Below are positions 1 through 6,443 of a stretch of DNA of 7,362 nucleotides, one piece after another (positions within the stretch are counted from its first letter, which is position 1; each line of letters starts with the position of its first letter). Location: NCBI GenBank assembly GCA_937967725.1, contig CALBSY010000190.1, positions 1-7,362 of the forward strand. Direction: 5' to 3'. The notes under the pieces are model-generated. The model did no database searches, had not been told where the DNA came from, and saw only the letters and a list, made by a program, of their open reading frames with translations. Position numbers and translations under genes: made by a program. Origin of the DNA: an uncultured Alphaproteobacteria bacterium. Its GTDB lineage: Bacteria > Pseudomonadota > Alphaproteobacteria > Caulobacterales > Aquidulcibacteraceae.

Positions 1-1603
1 GGGCGGCTAACAGCATCCAGAGTGGTGAGAGCGTCCAGCGGACATTGGCCAACGGCTTGGTGCGGAGCGAATTAGGTACTTCCGACTCCGCCTCGTGGTA
101 GCGTGAGAAGAGCTCGTATGTGTTGGGAAAGCAGAAAACGAGGAGTCCCGCAAAGCCCGACAGCGCCAGCCAGATCGTCACCATGCCGAACGTGGACATA
201 TCAAGCTCGATGAACGCGCGCGCGAACTGGCCAGGCAAGCTAGAAGCCATGCCTTCGTACGTGAGCATGCTCGTGGCGGCGGCATCGCTGAAATCAAACA
301 TATCAGCGAACAGACGATGCGCACCGCCGAACGTCTCCGCGCGGAAATAGACCCACGTTATCAGCACCGCGAACACAGTGAGCGCCTGGTAGAAGAGCCG
401 CTCCGGTAGGCTGGACTTCAGCGGAACGGCGCCGCGGATGCGGTTGTAAACGTTGTTGATCACCAAGAAGAGCCCGTGCAATCCGCCCCAAGCAACGAAC
501 GTCCAGGAGGCGCCATGCCATAAGCCGCCGATCAGCATGGTCAGGAGCAGATTAATGTAGCGGAGCGCAGGCCCGTGACGGTTGCCGCCCAATGCGATGT
601 AAATATAGTCGCGCAGGAAACTCGACAGCGTAATATGCCAGCGCCGCCAGAACTCGACGATCGAGCGCGACATGTAGGGCGAAAGGAAATTCACCGGCAG
701 GCTGACGCCGAACAGCAGAGCAAGCCCAATAGCCATGTCGGTGTAGCCGGAGAAGTCGAAGTAAATCTGGAAAAAGAACGACACAGCGCCGATCCATGCG
801 TCCACGGCCGCGAGGCCCACCCCCTGTTCAGCCGCGGTGAACACAGGGTCAGCGTAGACCGCGAAATTGTCCGCGAAAAAAACCTTCTTAAAGAGCCCGA
901 TGGCGAGGATGGTCACACCGATAGCCACCCCGACGGCTGTTGGGCGGAACAAGCGCTCGCCGACGACACGCACGGCCGTCGCGGTGCGGCGCTGAGACGG
1001 CGGCGCTGGCGCTTTCACATCAGCGTCGCCGATCGTCACAATGTCGGCCTGCGCTCGCTTTCTCGCCGGATTAAACTGATCGATCAGGCTCCGGTACTTG
1101 ACCAACGGACCTGCAATCAGATGCGGAAAGAACAGCACGGCTAACGCGTAATCGATGAAATTATCGTCGCGCCGGCCGCCGCGATGGAAATCAACGATGT
1201 AGGCAATCTGCTGGAACGAAAAGAACGAAATACCCAGCGGCAACGCCACAGCGGCTAGATCGACCGCAACGCCGGTGACATCGGTGTAGGTAGTGAGGAT
1301 CAGGTTGAAGTACTTGAACGCGCCGATAAGGATCACGTTGAAGCTGACCAGCGCCGCCAGCCCGAGGTTGCGCAAGCCCTGCGAAGCCAGCCGCTCGGCC
1401 AGCCGAATCCCGGCGTAATTCAAGGCGATCGACGTCAGGATGATCCAAAGGTGGTCGACGCGCCAATAGGCGTAGAACGCGAGCGACATGAGGATCAACG
1501 CGATCTTGCCCGCCGTCAGCCCACCGATCCGCGCCGCGAGATAGCTGAGCAGCAGACAAGCGGGCAGGAACAGGAACAGAAAGTCGTAGGAATTGAAAAG
1601 CAC
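1..1603 (-). CDS. MBOAT family membrane O-acyltransferase, AlgI-like (3' end off window)
   Basis: A multi-pass inner-membrane enzyme of the AlgI type, which moves acyl (commonly acetyl) groups across the membrane onto exported polysaccharide. About 534 codons are visible without a stop; the last residues (TKPLANVRWTLSPLWMLLAA) look like a final membrane helix, so only a short tail is missing. The start is GTG at 1603, giving the family-typical opening (M)LFNSYDFLFLFLP; an in-frame TAG lies at 1625-1627 and no ATG lies between. Family motifs: LPLGISFFSFQQIAYIVDF, LFFPHLIAGPLVKY, YFDFSGYTDMA, EFWRRWHITLSSFLRDY with His323, and GGLWHGASW with His363. These two histidines are the pair conserved in AlgI/DltB-type MBOATs. 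An AlgJ/AlgX-like SGNH partner, common beside this family, could lie just off the left edge. The acyl donor and the glycan acceptor cannot be read from the sequence. Confidence 0.93.
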   Translation of the reverse strand, partial: MLFNSYDFLFLFLPACLLLSYLAARIGGLTAGKIALILMSLAFYAYWRVDHLWIILTSIALNYAGIRLAERLASQGLRNLGLAALVSFNVILIGAFKYFNLILTTYTDVTGVAVDLAAVALPLGISFFSFQQIAYIVDFHRGGRRDDNFIDYALAVLFFPHLIAGPLVKYRSLIDQFNPARKRAQADIVTIGDADVKAPAPPSQRRTATAVRVVGERLFRPTAVGVAIGVTILAIGLFKKVFFADNFAVYADPVFTAAEQGVGLAAVDAWIGAVSFFFQIYFDFSGYTDMAIGLALLFGVSLPVNFLSPYMSRSIVEFWRRWHITLSSFLRDYIYIALGGNRHGPALRYINLLLTMLIGGLWHGASWTFVAWGGLHGLFLVINNVYNRIRGAVPLKSSLPERLFYQALTVFAVLITWVYFRAETFGGAHRLFADMFDFSDAAATSMLTYEGMASSLPGQFARAFIELDMSTFGMVTIWLALSGFAGLLVFCFPNTYELFSRYHEAESEVPNSLRTKPLANVRWTLSPLWMLLAA

Positions 1604-1668
1604 GCCGCCCCCCGACAGGCGCGGCTAAGCACGCAGAAAACCTCGGGGATTGCAAGCCCTGCAAGAGA

Positions 1669-1691
1669 GGCGCGCCAGGGGGCGGCGCGCC
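1669..1691. repeat. Paired GGCGCGCC palindromes forming a hairpin in the divergent intergenic region
   Basis: The 8-bp palindrome GGCGCGCC occurs at 1669-1676 and again at 1684-1691, separated by the 7-base AGGGGGC. Because each copy is self-complementary, the pair can form an 8-bp all-GC hairpin and is also a direct repeat. It lies in the 191-bp gap between the divergent acyltransferase and lipoprotein genes. No U-run follows on either strand, so a terminator is unlikely. An operator for a dimeric regulator or a transcript structure is possible, but neither is shown. Confidence 0.45.
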
Positions 1692-1782
1692 CGGTCACAG
1701 GCAACGCGCACGGGCGATTGAAGACGGCCGTCGCCACGGCTAAAGACGCAGCGCGCGCAAGAATGCGTGTGCCGCCACTTAT

Positions 1783-1787
1783 AAGGA
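1783..1787 (+). promoter_or_regulatory. Ribosome binding site of the lipoprotein gene
   Basis: AAGGA lies 7 bases before the ATG at 1795. This spacing favours that ATG over the in-frame ATG at 1801, which would be 13 bases away. Confidence 0.6.
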
Positions 1788-1794
1788 CCGGAAC

Positions 1795-2526
1795 ATGACG
1801 ATGCGTACATTTGCAGGGTTGGTCTGCGTCCTGGCGCTCGCGTCCTGCGACCGCCCCGCAAAGCAAAGCGAGGCGCCATCAGCGCCAGCGCAATCCGGCG
1901 GGACGCTGGCCGAGACGATGCCCCGCACCATCAGCGCGACCGAGGCTGCCAATTTCCAGGTTGCGCTTGCGCAACTGCCGCAAGGCGCCACGCTTTCGCA
2001 CGCCGTCGCTGAGGGCCCTGCTGTCGCTCTGCACTACACGGCGACGACAGCGCAGGGCCCGATCGCCGGGGTGCAGTTCATCGTCTTCGACTCAAACCAG
2101 GCCATCACGGAGAACAACCGCATCGAGCTGCCATCAAACCCTGATCCGCATCTCACAGGTGCAACGTCCGCAGCGCCGGACAGCACGGACGGTGGCGCGG
2201 AGAACGCTAACAAGCGTGCGGTTCTGGCGTTTTTCCAGGCGCTAACCAGTGGCAATGTCGATGCAGCCGCGCGTCAGGTCGGCGACGATGTCATCGAACA
2301 CACCGGGACCGGAGCGCAAGGGAGAGCCGCATGGACGACGGCAATCCGCGCCGAGCCCGCTCGCCAGTACGGCATTCAGCGCATCGCCGCGTGGAACGAC
2401 ATTGTTATGACCTATCAGTCAGTCGGCACGGTCGGCGATGGCGGCGCGGTGCGCTGGGCGCCCGGTTGGGACATTTTCCGCTTGCGCGATGGCCGCATCG
2501 TCGAGCGCTGGCGTGTAAACTACTAA
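1795..2526 (+). CDS. Lipoprotein with C-terminal SnoaL-like (NTF2 fold) domain
   Basis: A 243-residue protein with a short lipoprotein signal peptide: Met-Thr-Met-Arg, a hydrophobic stretch (residues 6-16) and the lipobox LASC, with Cys18 as the lipidation site. It is probably anchored to the inner or outer membrane on the periplasmic side. A low-complexity Ala/Ser/Pro linker follows. Residues about 137-243 resemble the SnoaL-like/NTF2-like fold: an opening helix (RAVLAFFQALTSGNVDAAA), an IEH segment and a closing DIFRLRDGRIVERWRV. Residues about 50-110 look like a degenerate copy of the second half of the same fold. Members range from small-molecule enzymes to non-catalytic binding proteins, so no reaction can be assigned. 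It stands alone on its strand, between an acyltransferase and a methyltransferase gene on the opposite strand, and ends at a hairpin terminator. The link to the glycan genes is only by position. Confidence 0.85.
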   Translation: MTMRTFAGLVCVLALASCDRPAKQSEAPSAPAQSGGTLAETMPRTISATEAANFQVALAQLPQGATLSHAVAEGPAVALHYTATTAQGPIAGVQFIVFDSNQAITENNRIELPSNPDPHLTGATSAAPDSTDGGAENANKRAVLAFFQALTSGNVDAAARQVGDDVIEHTGTGAQGRAAWTTAIRAEPARQYGIQRIAAWNDIVMTYQSVGTVGDGGAVRWAPGWDIFRLRDGRIVERWRVNY

Positions 2527-2533
2527 AACACCT

Positions 2534-2568
2534 GCGGCCCGCGTCCGCTGATGCGGGCCGCTTTCCTT
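2534..2568 (+). terminator. Intrinsic terminator, probably bidirectional
   Basis: A perfect 9-bp GC stem, GCGGCCCGC (2534-2542) with GCGGGCCGC (2553-2561), has a 10-base loop and is followed by TTTCCTT. It begins 7 bases after the lipoprotein stop. On the opposite strand the stem is followed by AGGTGTTTTAG, so it may also end transcription of the methyltransferase gene, whose stop is at 2589. The T-runs are imperfect on both sides, so efficiency is uncertain. Confidence 0.75.
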
Positions 2569-2588
2569 CGGGTGGTTGAAAGCTGCCG

Positions 2589-3521
2589 CTAAACCGGCCG
2601 CCAGACGATCAATGAATACCCTTCGTGGTAGAAGCTGCCGAAGCCGGGGCGGCGGTCCCAGAGGATTTCGGCGCGACCGTGCTTGGCCGCCGCGCGCACG
2701 TCCGTGAAGTAGCCGTTCAGATACTGGCGGTGCGCGACATAGGCGTAAGCCATGTAGTCGTAGAGATTATCGGTGTCGTAATTCTCGATGCAGGGTTCCA
2801 TCGAGATGACGAGATCGGGCTTGGCCTCCATCAGCCAGTCGAAGAAGTCCTTGTAGCGCGTGCCGGTCTGTTCGAGTGAGCAGAAGGTGCCGACCGTGGC
2901 GCCGGGGCCAATATTCACGGATTTGTCGAGATTGAAGTAGTCGAAGCGCCGACCGTTGAGCCTTAGCTTGTGATCGTCGGCGACTTGATTGACGAGATCG
3001 ACGGCAGGTTGCGCCCAGTCGAGGCCCGTGAGATCGAGCTCGGGACGAAGCCTGCCGATGGTGGCGAGATTGAAGCCGGAGCCGCAGCCGAATTCCAGGA
3101 AGCGCTTCGAGCCGCCAACGAATTTCTTGAACATCCATTGCCGATAGACGCGAAACCAGTGGTGCTCGAAGGCGGCATCGCGCGGAATGGCGTAATCGCC
3201 GTTCAAGCGAATGATCGGTGTCGCGCCCATGAAGGGCGGGTCAAGCGCTTCGATGTCACGCCCCGATTTGAGGTAACGCTGACGCGTTTCTTCCCAGCTA
3301 TCGGTCCAGATGCCGTGGCGATGTTCGCCGACCTTGGTGAAGCCATCGAGCTTCTTCAGGATCGAGAGTACGGCGGCGTCGCGCTCAACCTTGGTAAGAC
3401 GACGCCAGCCGAAATCGTACTTGGCGGCTTCCTCGGCGATCAGCGCGCGGTCGTCCGCAGGCGCGCCGAAAGCGGCGAGAAAATCCTCGACCGTGAAGGT
3501 TTGCCACGTCTGGTCCGCCAT
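2589..3521 (-). CDS. Class I SAM-dependent methyltransferase
   Basis: A soluble 310-residue protein with a Rossmann-type SAM-binding core. Motif I is FLEFGCGSGFNL (residues 141-152), and the acidic residue after strand 2 is Asp168 in GLDWA. A later segment, KPDLVISMEPCIEN (234-247), fits the strand 4 region. About 135 residues precede the SAM core, long for a simple class I enzyme; this part is charged and helical at first, then contains HRHGIWTDSWEE (68-79), and may form an acceptor-binding domain. The ATG at 3521 is preceded by GGAG and GAGGG elements within about 14 bases. The gene is divergent from a glycosyltransferase and converges on the lipoprotein gene. From this setting I infer methylation of a sugar or glycan intermediate; the acceptor atom and substrate are not readable. 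No membrane segment or signal peptide is seen. Confidence 0.85.
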   Translation of the reverse strand: MADQTWQTFTVEDFLAAFGAPADDRALIAEEAAKYDFGWRRLTKVERDAAVLSILKKLDGFTKVGEHRHGIWTDSWEETRQRYLKSGRDIEALDPPFMGATPIIRLNGDYAIPRDAAFEHHWFRVYRQWMFKKFVGGSKRFLEFGCGSGFNLATIGRLRPELDLTGLDWAQPAVDLVNQVADDHKLRLNGRRFDYFNLDKSVNIGPGATVGTFCSLEQTGTRYKDFFDWLMEAKPDLVISMEPCIENYDTDNLYDYMAYAYVAHRQYLNGYFTDVRAAAKHGRAEILWDRRPGFGSFYHEGYSLIVWRPV

Positions 3522-3626
3522 TCGCCCTCAGCTCCGTTTCGTGCCTTCTAGCGGAGGGGCCCCGCCCCCGCCAGCGCGACGCTGCACGCCTCGTCTGCGG
3601 CGCCCGGATCAGCTAAGCAGCCCCTG

Positions 3627-4556
3627 ATGGCGCCCATGATTTCCATCATCATGCCGGTCAAGAACGCTGGCCGAACGGTCGCGGCGGCGGTCGAGAGCTT
3701 TTTGAACCAGAGTTGGCCCGAAAAGGAACTCGTTGTCGCCGATGGCGAATCGACAGACGCGACACGCGATGCGCTCGCTGGGCTCGCCGGCCAAGACAAT
3801 GTGCGCATTCTTCGGGCGACGGATGGCAGCGCGACGGAAGCGCTTATGCGGGCCGCGGGCGCCGCGCGCGGCGACGTGATCGGCATGTTGATGGCAGACG
3901 ACTGGTTGGCGCCGGAAGCGCTCGCGCGGGTTGGCGCAGCCTTCGGGGCGGATGGCGAGCTGGACGTAGCTTCAGGCGGCGTGCACCTTCTCGCCGAGAC
4001 AACAACGCCACATCCCGCGCAGATCATACCCGCTTCCGCAATTGGCCTCGACATCGAACCCATTATCGGCACGCCCTATTGCGGCGCCTTCTTCTTCCGC
4101 ACCGCGCGCTGGCGGGCGTTGAAGGGCTTTTCGCAGGCGTTTCGTTATGGCGCCGATCGCGACTTCCTCATGCGTTGCCGCCTCGCGCGGCTTAATGCAG
4201 CGCGATTAGACGCGCCGCTCTACGTCTACCGCAAACACGCGGGTTCAGACACGCTGGTCGAGAATGAGGCAGTGGTGCGCGCATTTCTTACCGATCATCT
4301 GCGCATGGCGCGGAGTTGGCTCGCGCACCCGAACATCAATCCAACCGAAGTCGCGCGCATACGAGCGTGGCGGCGCGAACAGGCGGTCGAGTTGGCGCTG
4401 CGCTGTCTGCGTTCAGGTGAAGCCGGAGACGCGCTCGGAGTGCTTGCATCGCAGAGCGTCGCAGACCCACTGACGATCACCGCGTTCGCGCGCCGCGCCG
4501 TTAGCGTTGGCTTGGCCAAGCTCAGCGGCGCGGGGGCGCGACGTCCATCTGCTTAA
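3627..4556 (+). CDS. Family 2 glycosyltransferase (GT-A fold)
   Basis: A 309-residue cytoplasmic enzyme expected to transfer a sugar from an NDP-sugar donor to a growing glycan. It opens with the family-typical MISIIMPVKNAGRTVAAAVE. Asp39 in VVADGEST binds the nucleotide, and MADDW (residues 89-93, Asp91/Asp92) supplies the metal-binding acidic motif. The stretch ARGDVIGMLMADD matches the WcaA/WcaE-like branch. ADRDFLMR (176-183) holds the likely catalytic acid and YRKHAGSDT (201-209) is a late conserved motif. About 100 residues after the catalytic domain are helical, without clear membrane helices. The start is uncertain: neither ATG 3627 nor ATG 3636 has a good Shine-Dalgarno sequence, and the family sequence begins naturally at 3636. 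Its 3' end overlaps the opposing kinase gene. Donor and acceptor sugars cannot be deduced. Confidence 0.92.
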   Translation: MAPMISIIMPVKNAGRTVAAAVESFLNQSWPEKELVVADGESTDATRDALAGLAGQDNVRILRATDGSATEALMRAAGAARGDVIGMLMADDWLAPEALARVGAAFGADGELDVASGGVHLLAETTTPHPAQIIPASAIGLDIEPIIGTPYCGAFFFRTARWRALKGFSQAFRYGADRDFLMRCRLARLNAARLDAPLYVYRKHAGSDTLVENEAVVRAFLTDHLRMARSWLAHPNINPTEVARIRAWRREQAVELALRCLRSGEAGDALGVLASQSVADPLTITAFARRAVSVGLAKLSGAGARRPSA

Positions 4557-5529
4557 GCAGGATCATGGCGCCGTCTTCATCATAGTCGAACGGCACATAA
4601 ATAAGATTGCCAAGCGCTTCGCGGATCGCGGCGTGGTGCTTTGGATCGGCATACACGAGGAAAAACCCGGCCCCGCCGGCGCCGAGCAACTTGCCGCCGA
4701 TGGCGCCGGCGTTGCGCGCGGTGTCGTAGATACCGTCGATCTTTTCATTCGAAATCATCGCCGAGAGCTGACGCTTCATCCGCCATGTCTCGTCCAGCAT
4801 GTGCCCGAAGCGATCCATGTCGCCGCCACGCAAAACGTCCCGCGCTTCGAACACCATGTCGTGCATGTGCTTTAGCTGCGCTGTGCGATCGACCAGCGTA
4901 TCCACGAATGTCTTGGCGATAGTTGAGGCCATTCGGCTGGCGCCAGAATAGAACAGCATCAGCCGTTCCTTCAGCATTTGCTTGCGTTCGGCCGGCAAGT
5001 TCAGCGGTTCGACGATAATCTCGCCATTTTGCTTGAAGTGAATAATGTTGAGGCCGCCGACAGCCGTCGCCACCTGGTCCTGCGAGCCGACGTTTTCCTT
5101 GATCCAGTTCTGCTCAAGATCGATCGCGGCCTTGTAAAGTTCGTTTTTGTCGATCTCCTCGTCCTTCAGCGCCTTAAGCGCGAGGATCAGACCGTTCGCA
5201 AACGCCGAGCTTGAGCCCATGCCGGAGCGCGCAGGCAGGTCGCCTTGGTGATGGATTTCGACGCCATGCGCATCGTCGTAGCCCATCATGCGCAGACCTT
5301 CGCGCACCGCGGGGTGCAGGATCTCCGAGATCGTGCTCACCGGTTCGATGTGCGACCATACGATGCGGAACGCGTTCGGGAAGAACGGCGGAAAGCGCCG
5401 GCACGTGATGTAACAATACCGGTTGATTGCCGTAGACAGCACCGCGCCGCCGTTCTGCAGATAGTAAGGCGGATAATCGGTGCCGCCGCCGAAGAACGAC
5501 ACGCGGAACGGTGTGCGCGTGATGATCAT
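4522..5529 (-). CDS. hddA: GHMP-family sugar kinase, HddA-like (D-glycero-D-manno-heptose-7-phosphate kinase type)
   Basis: A 335-residue cytoplasmic kinase of the GHMP superfamily. The HddA branch phosphorylates C1 of D-glycero-D-manno-heptose 7-phosphate on the way to GDP-heptose. Motif 1 is TPFRVSFFGGGTDYP (residues 6-20), the ATP-binding loop DLPARSGMGSSSAFANG (97-113) and motif 3 KLLGAGGAGFFLVY (280-293). GSQDQVATAVGG (148-159) carries the conserved Asp151 of the heptokinase/fucokinase-like group. I chose the ATG at 5529: it gives the normal family N-terminus (MIITRTPFRVS) and overlaps the preceding stop as TGATG, which suggests translational coupling. The frame stays open upstream to 5628, but that adds 33 Arg-rich residues lying antiparallel to nothing and inside the preceding gene. 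The transketolase genes upstream fit a C7 sugar supply. A fucose, galactose or other sugar-1-kinase role is possible, so the symbol is tentative. Confidence 0.82.
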   Translation of the reverse strand: MIITRTPFRVSFFGGGTDYPPYYLQNGGAVLSTAINRYCYITCRRFPPFFPNAFRIVWSHIEPVSTISEILHPAVREGLRMMGYDDAHGVEIHHQGDLPARSGMGSSSAFANGLILALKALKDEEIDKNELYKAAIDLEQNWIKENVGSQDQVATAVGGLNIIHFKQNGEIIVEPLNLPAERKQMLKERLMLFYSGASRMASTIAKTFVDTLVDRTAQLKHMHDMVFEARDVLRGGDMDRFGHMLDETWRMKRQLSAMISNEKIDGIYDTARNAGAIGGKLLGAGGAGFFLVYADPKHHAAIREALGNLIYVPFDYDEDGAMILLKQMDVAPPRR

Positions 5530-5531
5530 CA
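5527..5531 (-). promoter_or_regulatory. TGATG stop/start overlap coupling transketolase C subunit to kinase
   Basis: Read on the minus strand, the five bases are TGATG. The TGA ends the transketolase C-terminal subunit and its last A begins the ATG of the kinase. Such one-base overlaps usually mean re-initiation by the same ribosome, so the kinase is likely made in proportion to the transketolase. Confidence 0.7.
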
Positions 5532-6443
5532 GTTTGTCGCCAAGAGCGATTCTACACGTGCGCGGATGCCGCCGGGATCGAGACCGATGCGCTTGCGGAT
5601 ATCGTGCACAGTGCCGTACCAGCCGCAAAACTCATCCGGCAAGCCGTGATAGGTCGTTGCAAGGCCCGGCGTTTCGTTGACCGCTTCGTGCAAACCGAAC
5701 GCATCGTGCACGATCACGATCTTGGTGTTGGCGAACCGCGCGACGGCCTCCTTGTCGATCGGCTTAATGGTGTGGAAGTAGACGATGTTGACCGGCAAGT
5801 CCTTCGCCGCTTCCCAGACGTTGGCAAAAATTGGGCCGGCGGCCATCACCGTGACCGCATGGCCGCCATCCGCCCCGACCACCGCCTTACCGACCTCGGC
5901 GGGGCCGCAAATCGCCTCGAGATCGAGTTTATGAGGGTTGTCGGAGAGACGGAAATAGGTTGGTGCGGCGCCATCGTAGCGCTGGCGGATCAGTGCATCG
6001 AGTTCGGACGGCGAACCCGGCTGAACGACTCCCATCGTCGGCAACATGCGCAAGATCGCAAGATCCATATAGGTGTGATGGGTGGCGCCGTCCCAGGCAT
6101 AATCGAATGAGGCGCCCGTTGAGACGATGTTGCCGCCGAAACCGTTGTAGCACATGTCGAGCTTGATCTGTTCGACGCTGCGGTCGATCAGAAACGGCGC
6201 GATCGTATGCACGAACGGACGCAGACCTTGCGATGAAAGGCCAGCGGTCACGCTGATCAGCGTGTTCTCGCAAATACCCATGTTGAAGAAGCGGGTCGGG
6301 TACTTCTCCTTGAAGTGGCGAAACTGAAACATCGAGATATCGCCGAGCACGACGACGACTTTCTCGTCGGTCTCGGCGAGCGCTGATACCGTGTCCTTAA
6401 ACTGGTCGCGCATGCCGACCTTGTGATTAGCGGGCGAAAGCAT
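5529..6443 (-). CDS. Transketolase C-terminal subunit (pyrimidine-binding and C-terminal domains)
   Basis: A 304-residue protein matching the second half of transketolase. With the N-terminal subunit it should move two-carbon ketol units between sugar phosphates using thiamine diphosphate. Glu59 in NMGICENTL is placed as the Glu that activates the cofactor aminopyrimidine. WDGATHHTYMDLA (117-129) matches the transketolase DGPTHQ segment, followed by ILRMLPTMGVVQPGSPSE. The C-terminal domain runs from about residue 180. Start choice is ambiguous. ATG 6443 has GGGAG 6-7 bases upstream and overlaps the previous gene by 17 bases. ATG 6413 (MRDQFKDTVSALAE) matches the common family start and has AAGG 5 bases upstream. 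Here the active-site Gln common after the Glu (AEQN) is Asn60, a minor variation. It sits between the N subunit and a heptokinase-like gene, which argues for a sugar-building role rather than general pentose phosphate metabolism. Confidence 0.9.
   Translation of the reverse strand: MLSPANHKVGMRDQFKDTVSALAETDEKVVVVLGDISMFQFRHFKEKYPTRFFNMGICENTLISVTAGLSSQGLRPFVHTIAPFLIDRSVEQIKLDMCYNGFGGNIVSTGASFDYAWDGATHHTYMDLAILRMLPTMGVVQPGSPSELDALIRQRYDGAAPTYFRLSDNPHKLDLEAICGPAEVGKAVVGADGGHAVTVMAAGPIFANVWEAAKDLPVNIVYFHTIKPIDKEAVARFANTKIVIVHDAFGLHEAVNETPGLATTYHGLPDEFCGWYGTVHDIRKRIGLDPGGIRARVESLLATN

Noticed and set aside
876..882. Run of seven A bases inside the acyltransferase gene, a possible slippage or phase-variation tract
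   Set aside because: The frame is intact on both sides, encoding FKKVFFADN, and the tract is shorter than usual for phase-variable switches.
1076..1087. Perfect 12-bp palindrome CTGATCGATCAG
   Set aside because: It lies inside the acyltransferase coding region and GATC/CGATCG words are common in this DNA. Nothing supports a regulatory role.
575..1144. 189-codon plus-strand open frame opposite the acyltransferase
   Set aside because: Antisense shadow with highly charged, motif-free sequence. The opposite strand encodes a coherent membrane protein here.
1191..1664. 157-codon minus-strand open frame at the start of the acyltransferase gene
   Set aside because: It is a frame shadow: Arg-rich with no motif. 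The frame beginning at GTG 1603 encodes clear AlgI-like membrane motifs over the same bases.
1718..1746. Possible promoter TTGAAG - 17 bases - TAAAGA ahead of the lipoprotein gene
   Set aside because: Both boxes are poor matches and such hits are expected by chance. It is only a weak candidate.
2970..3551. 193-codon plus-strand open frame opposite the methyltransferase
   Set aside because: Antisense to a gene with intact SAM motifs; typical of long shadow frames in GC-rich DNA.
3553..3572. GC-rich near-inverted repeat around GGGGCCCC before the glycosyltransferase gene
   Set aside because: The best stem is only about 5 bp with a 3-base loop and mismatches outside. Base composition explains it.
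3548..4072. 174-codon minus-strand open frame opposite the glycosyltransferase
   Set aside because: Ala/Ser-rich shadow without motifs. The plus strand has the full GT2 motif set.
4522..5628. Longer 368-residue version of the kinase starting at 5628
   Set aside because: The extra 33 residues are Arg/His-rich, lie wholly inside the transketolase C gene and do not fit the family. ATG 5529 gives the canonical N-terminus and a TGATG junction.
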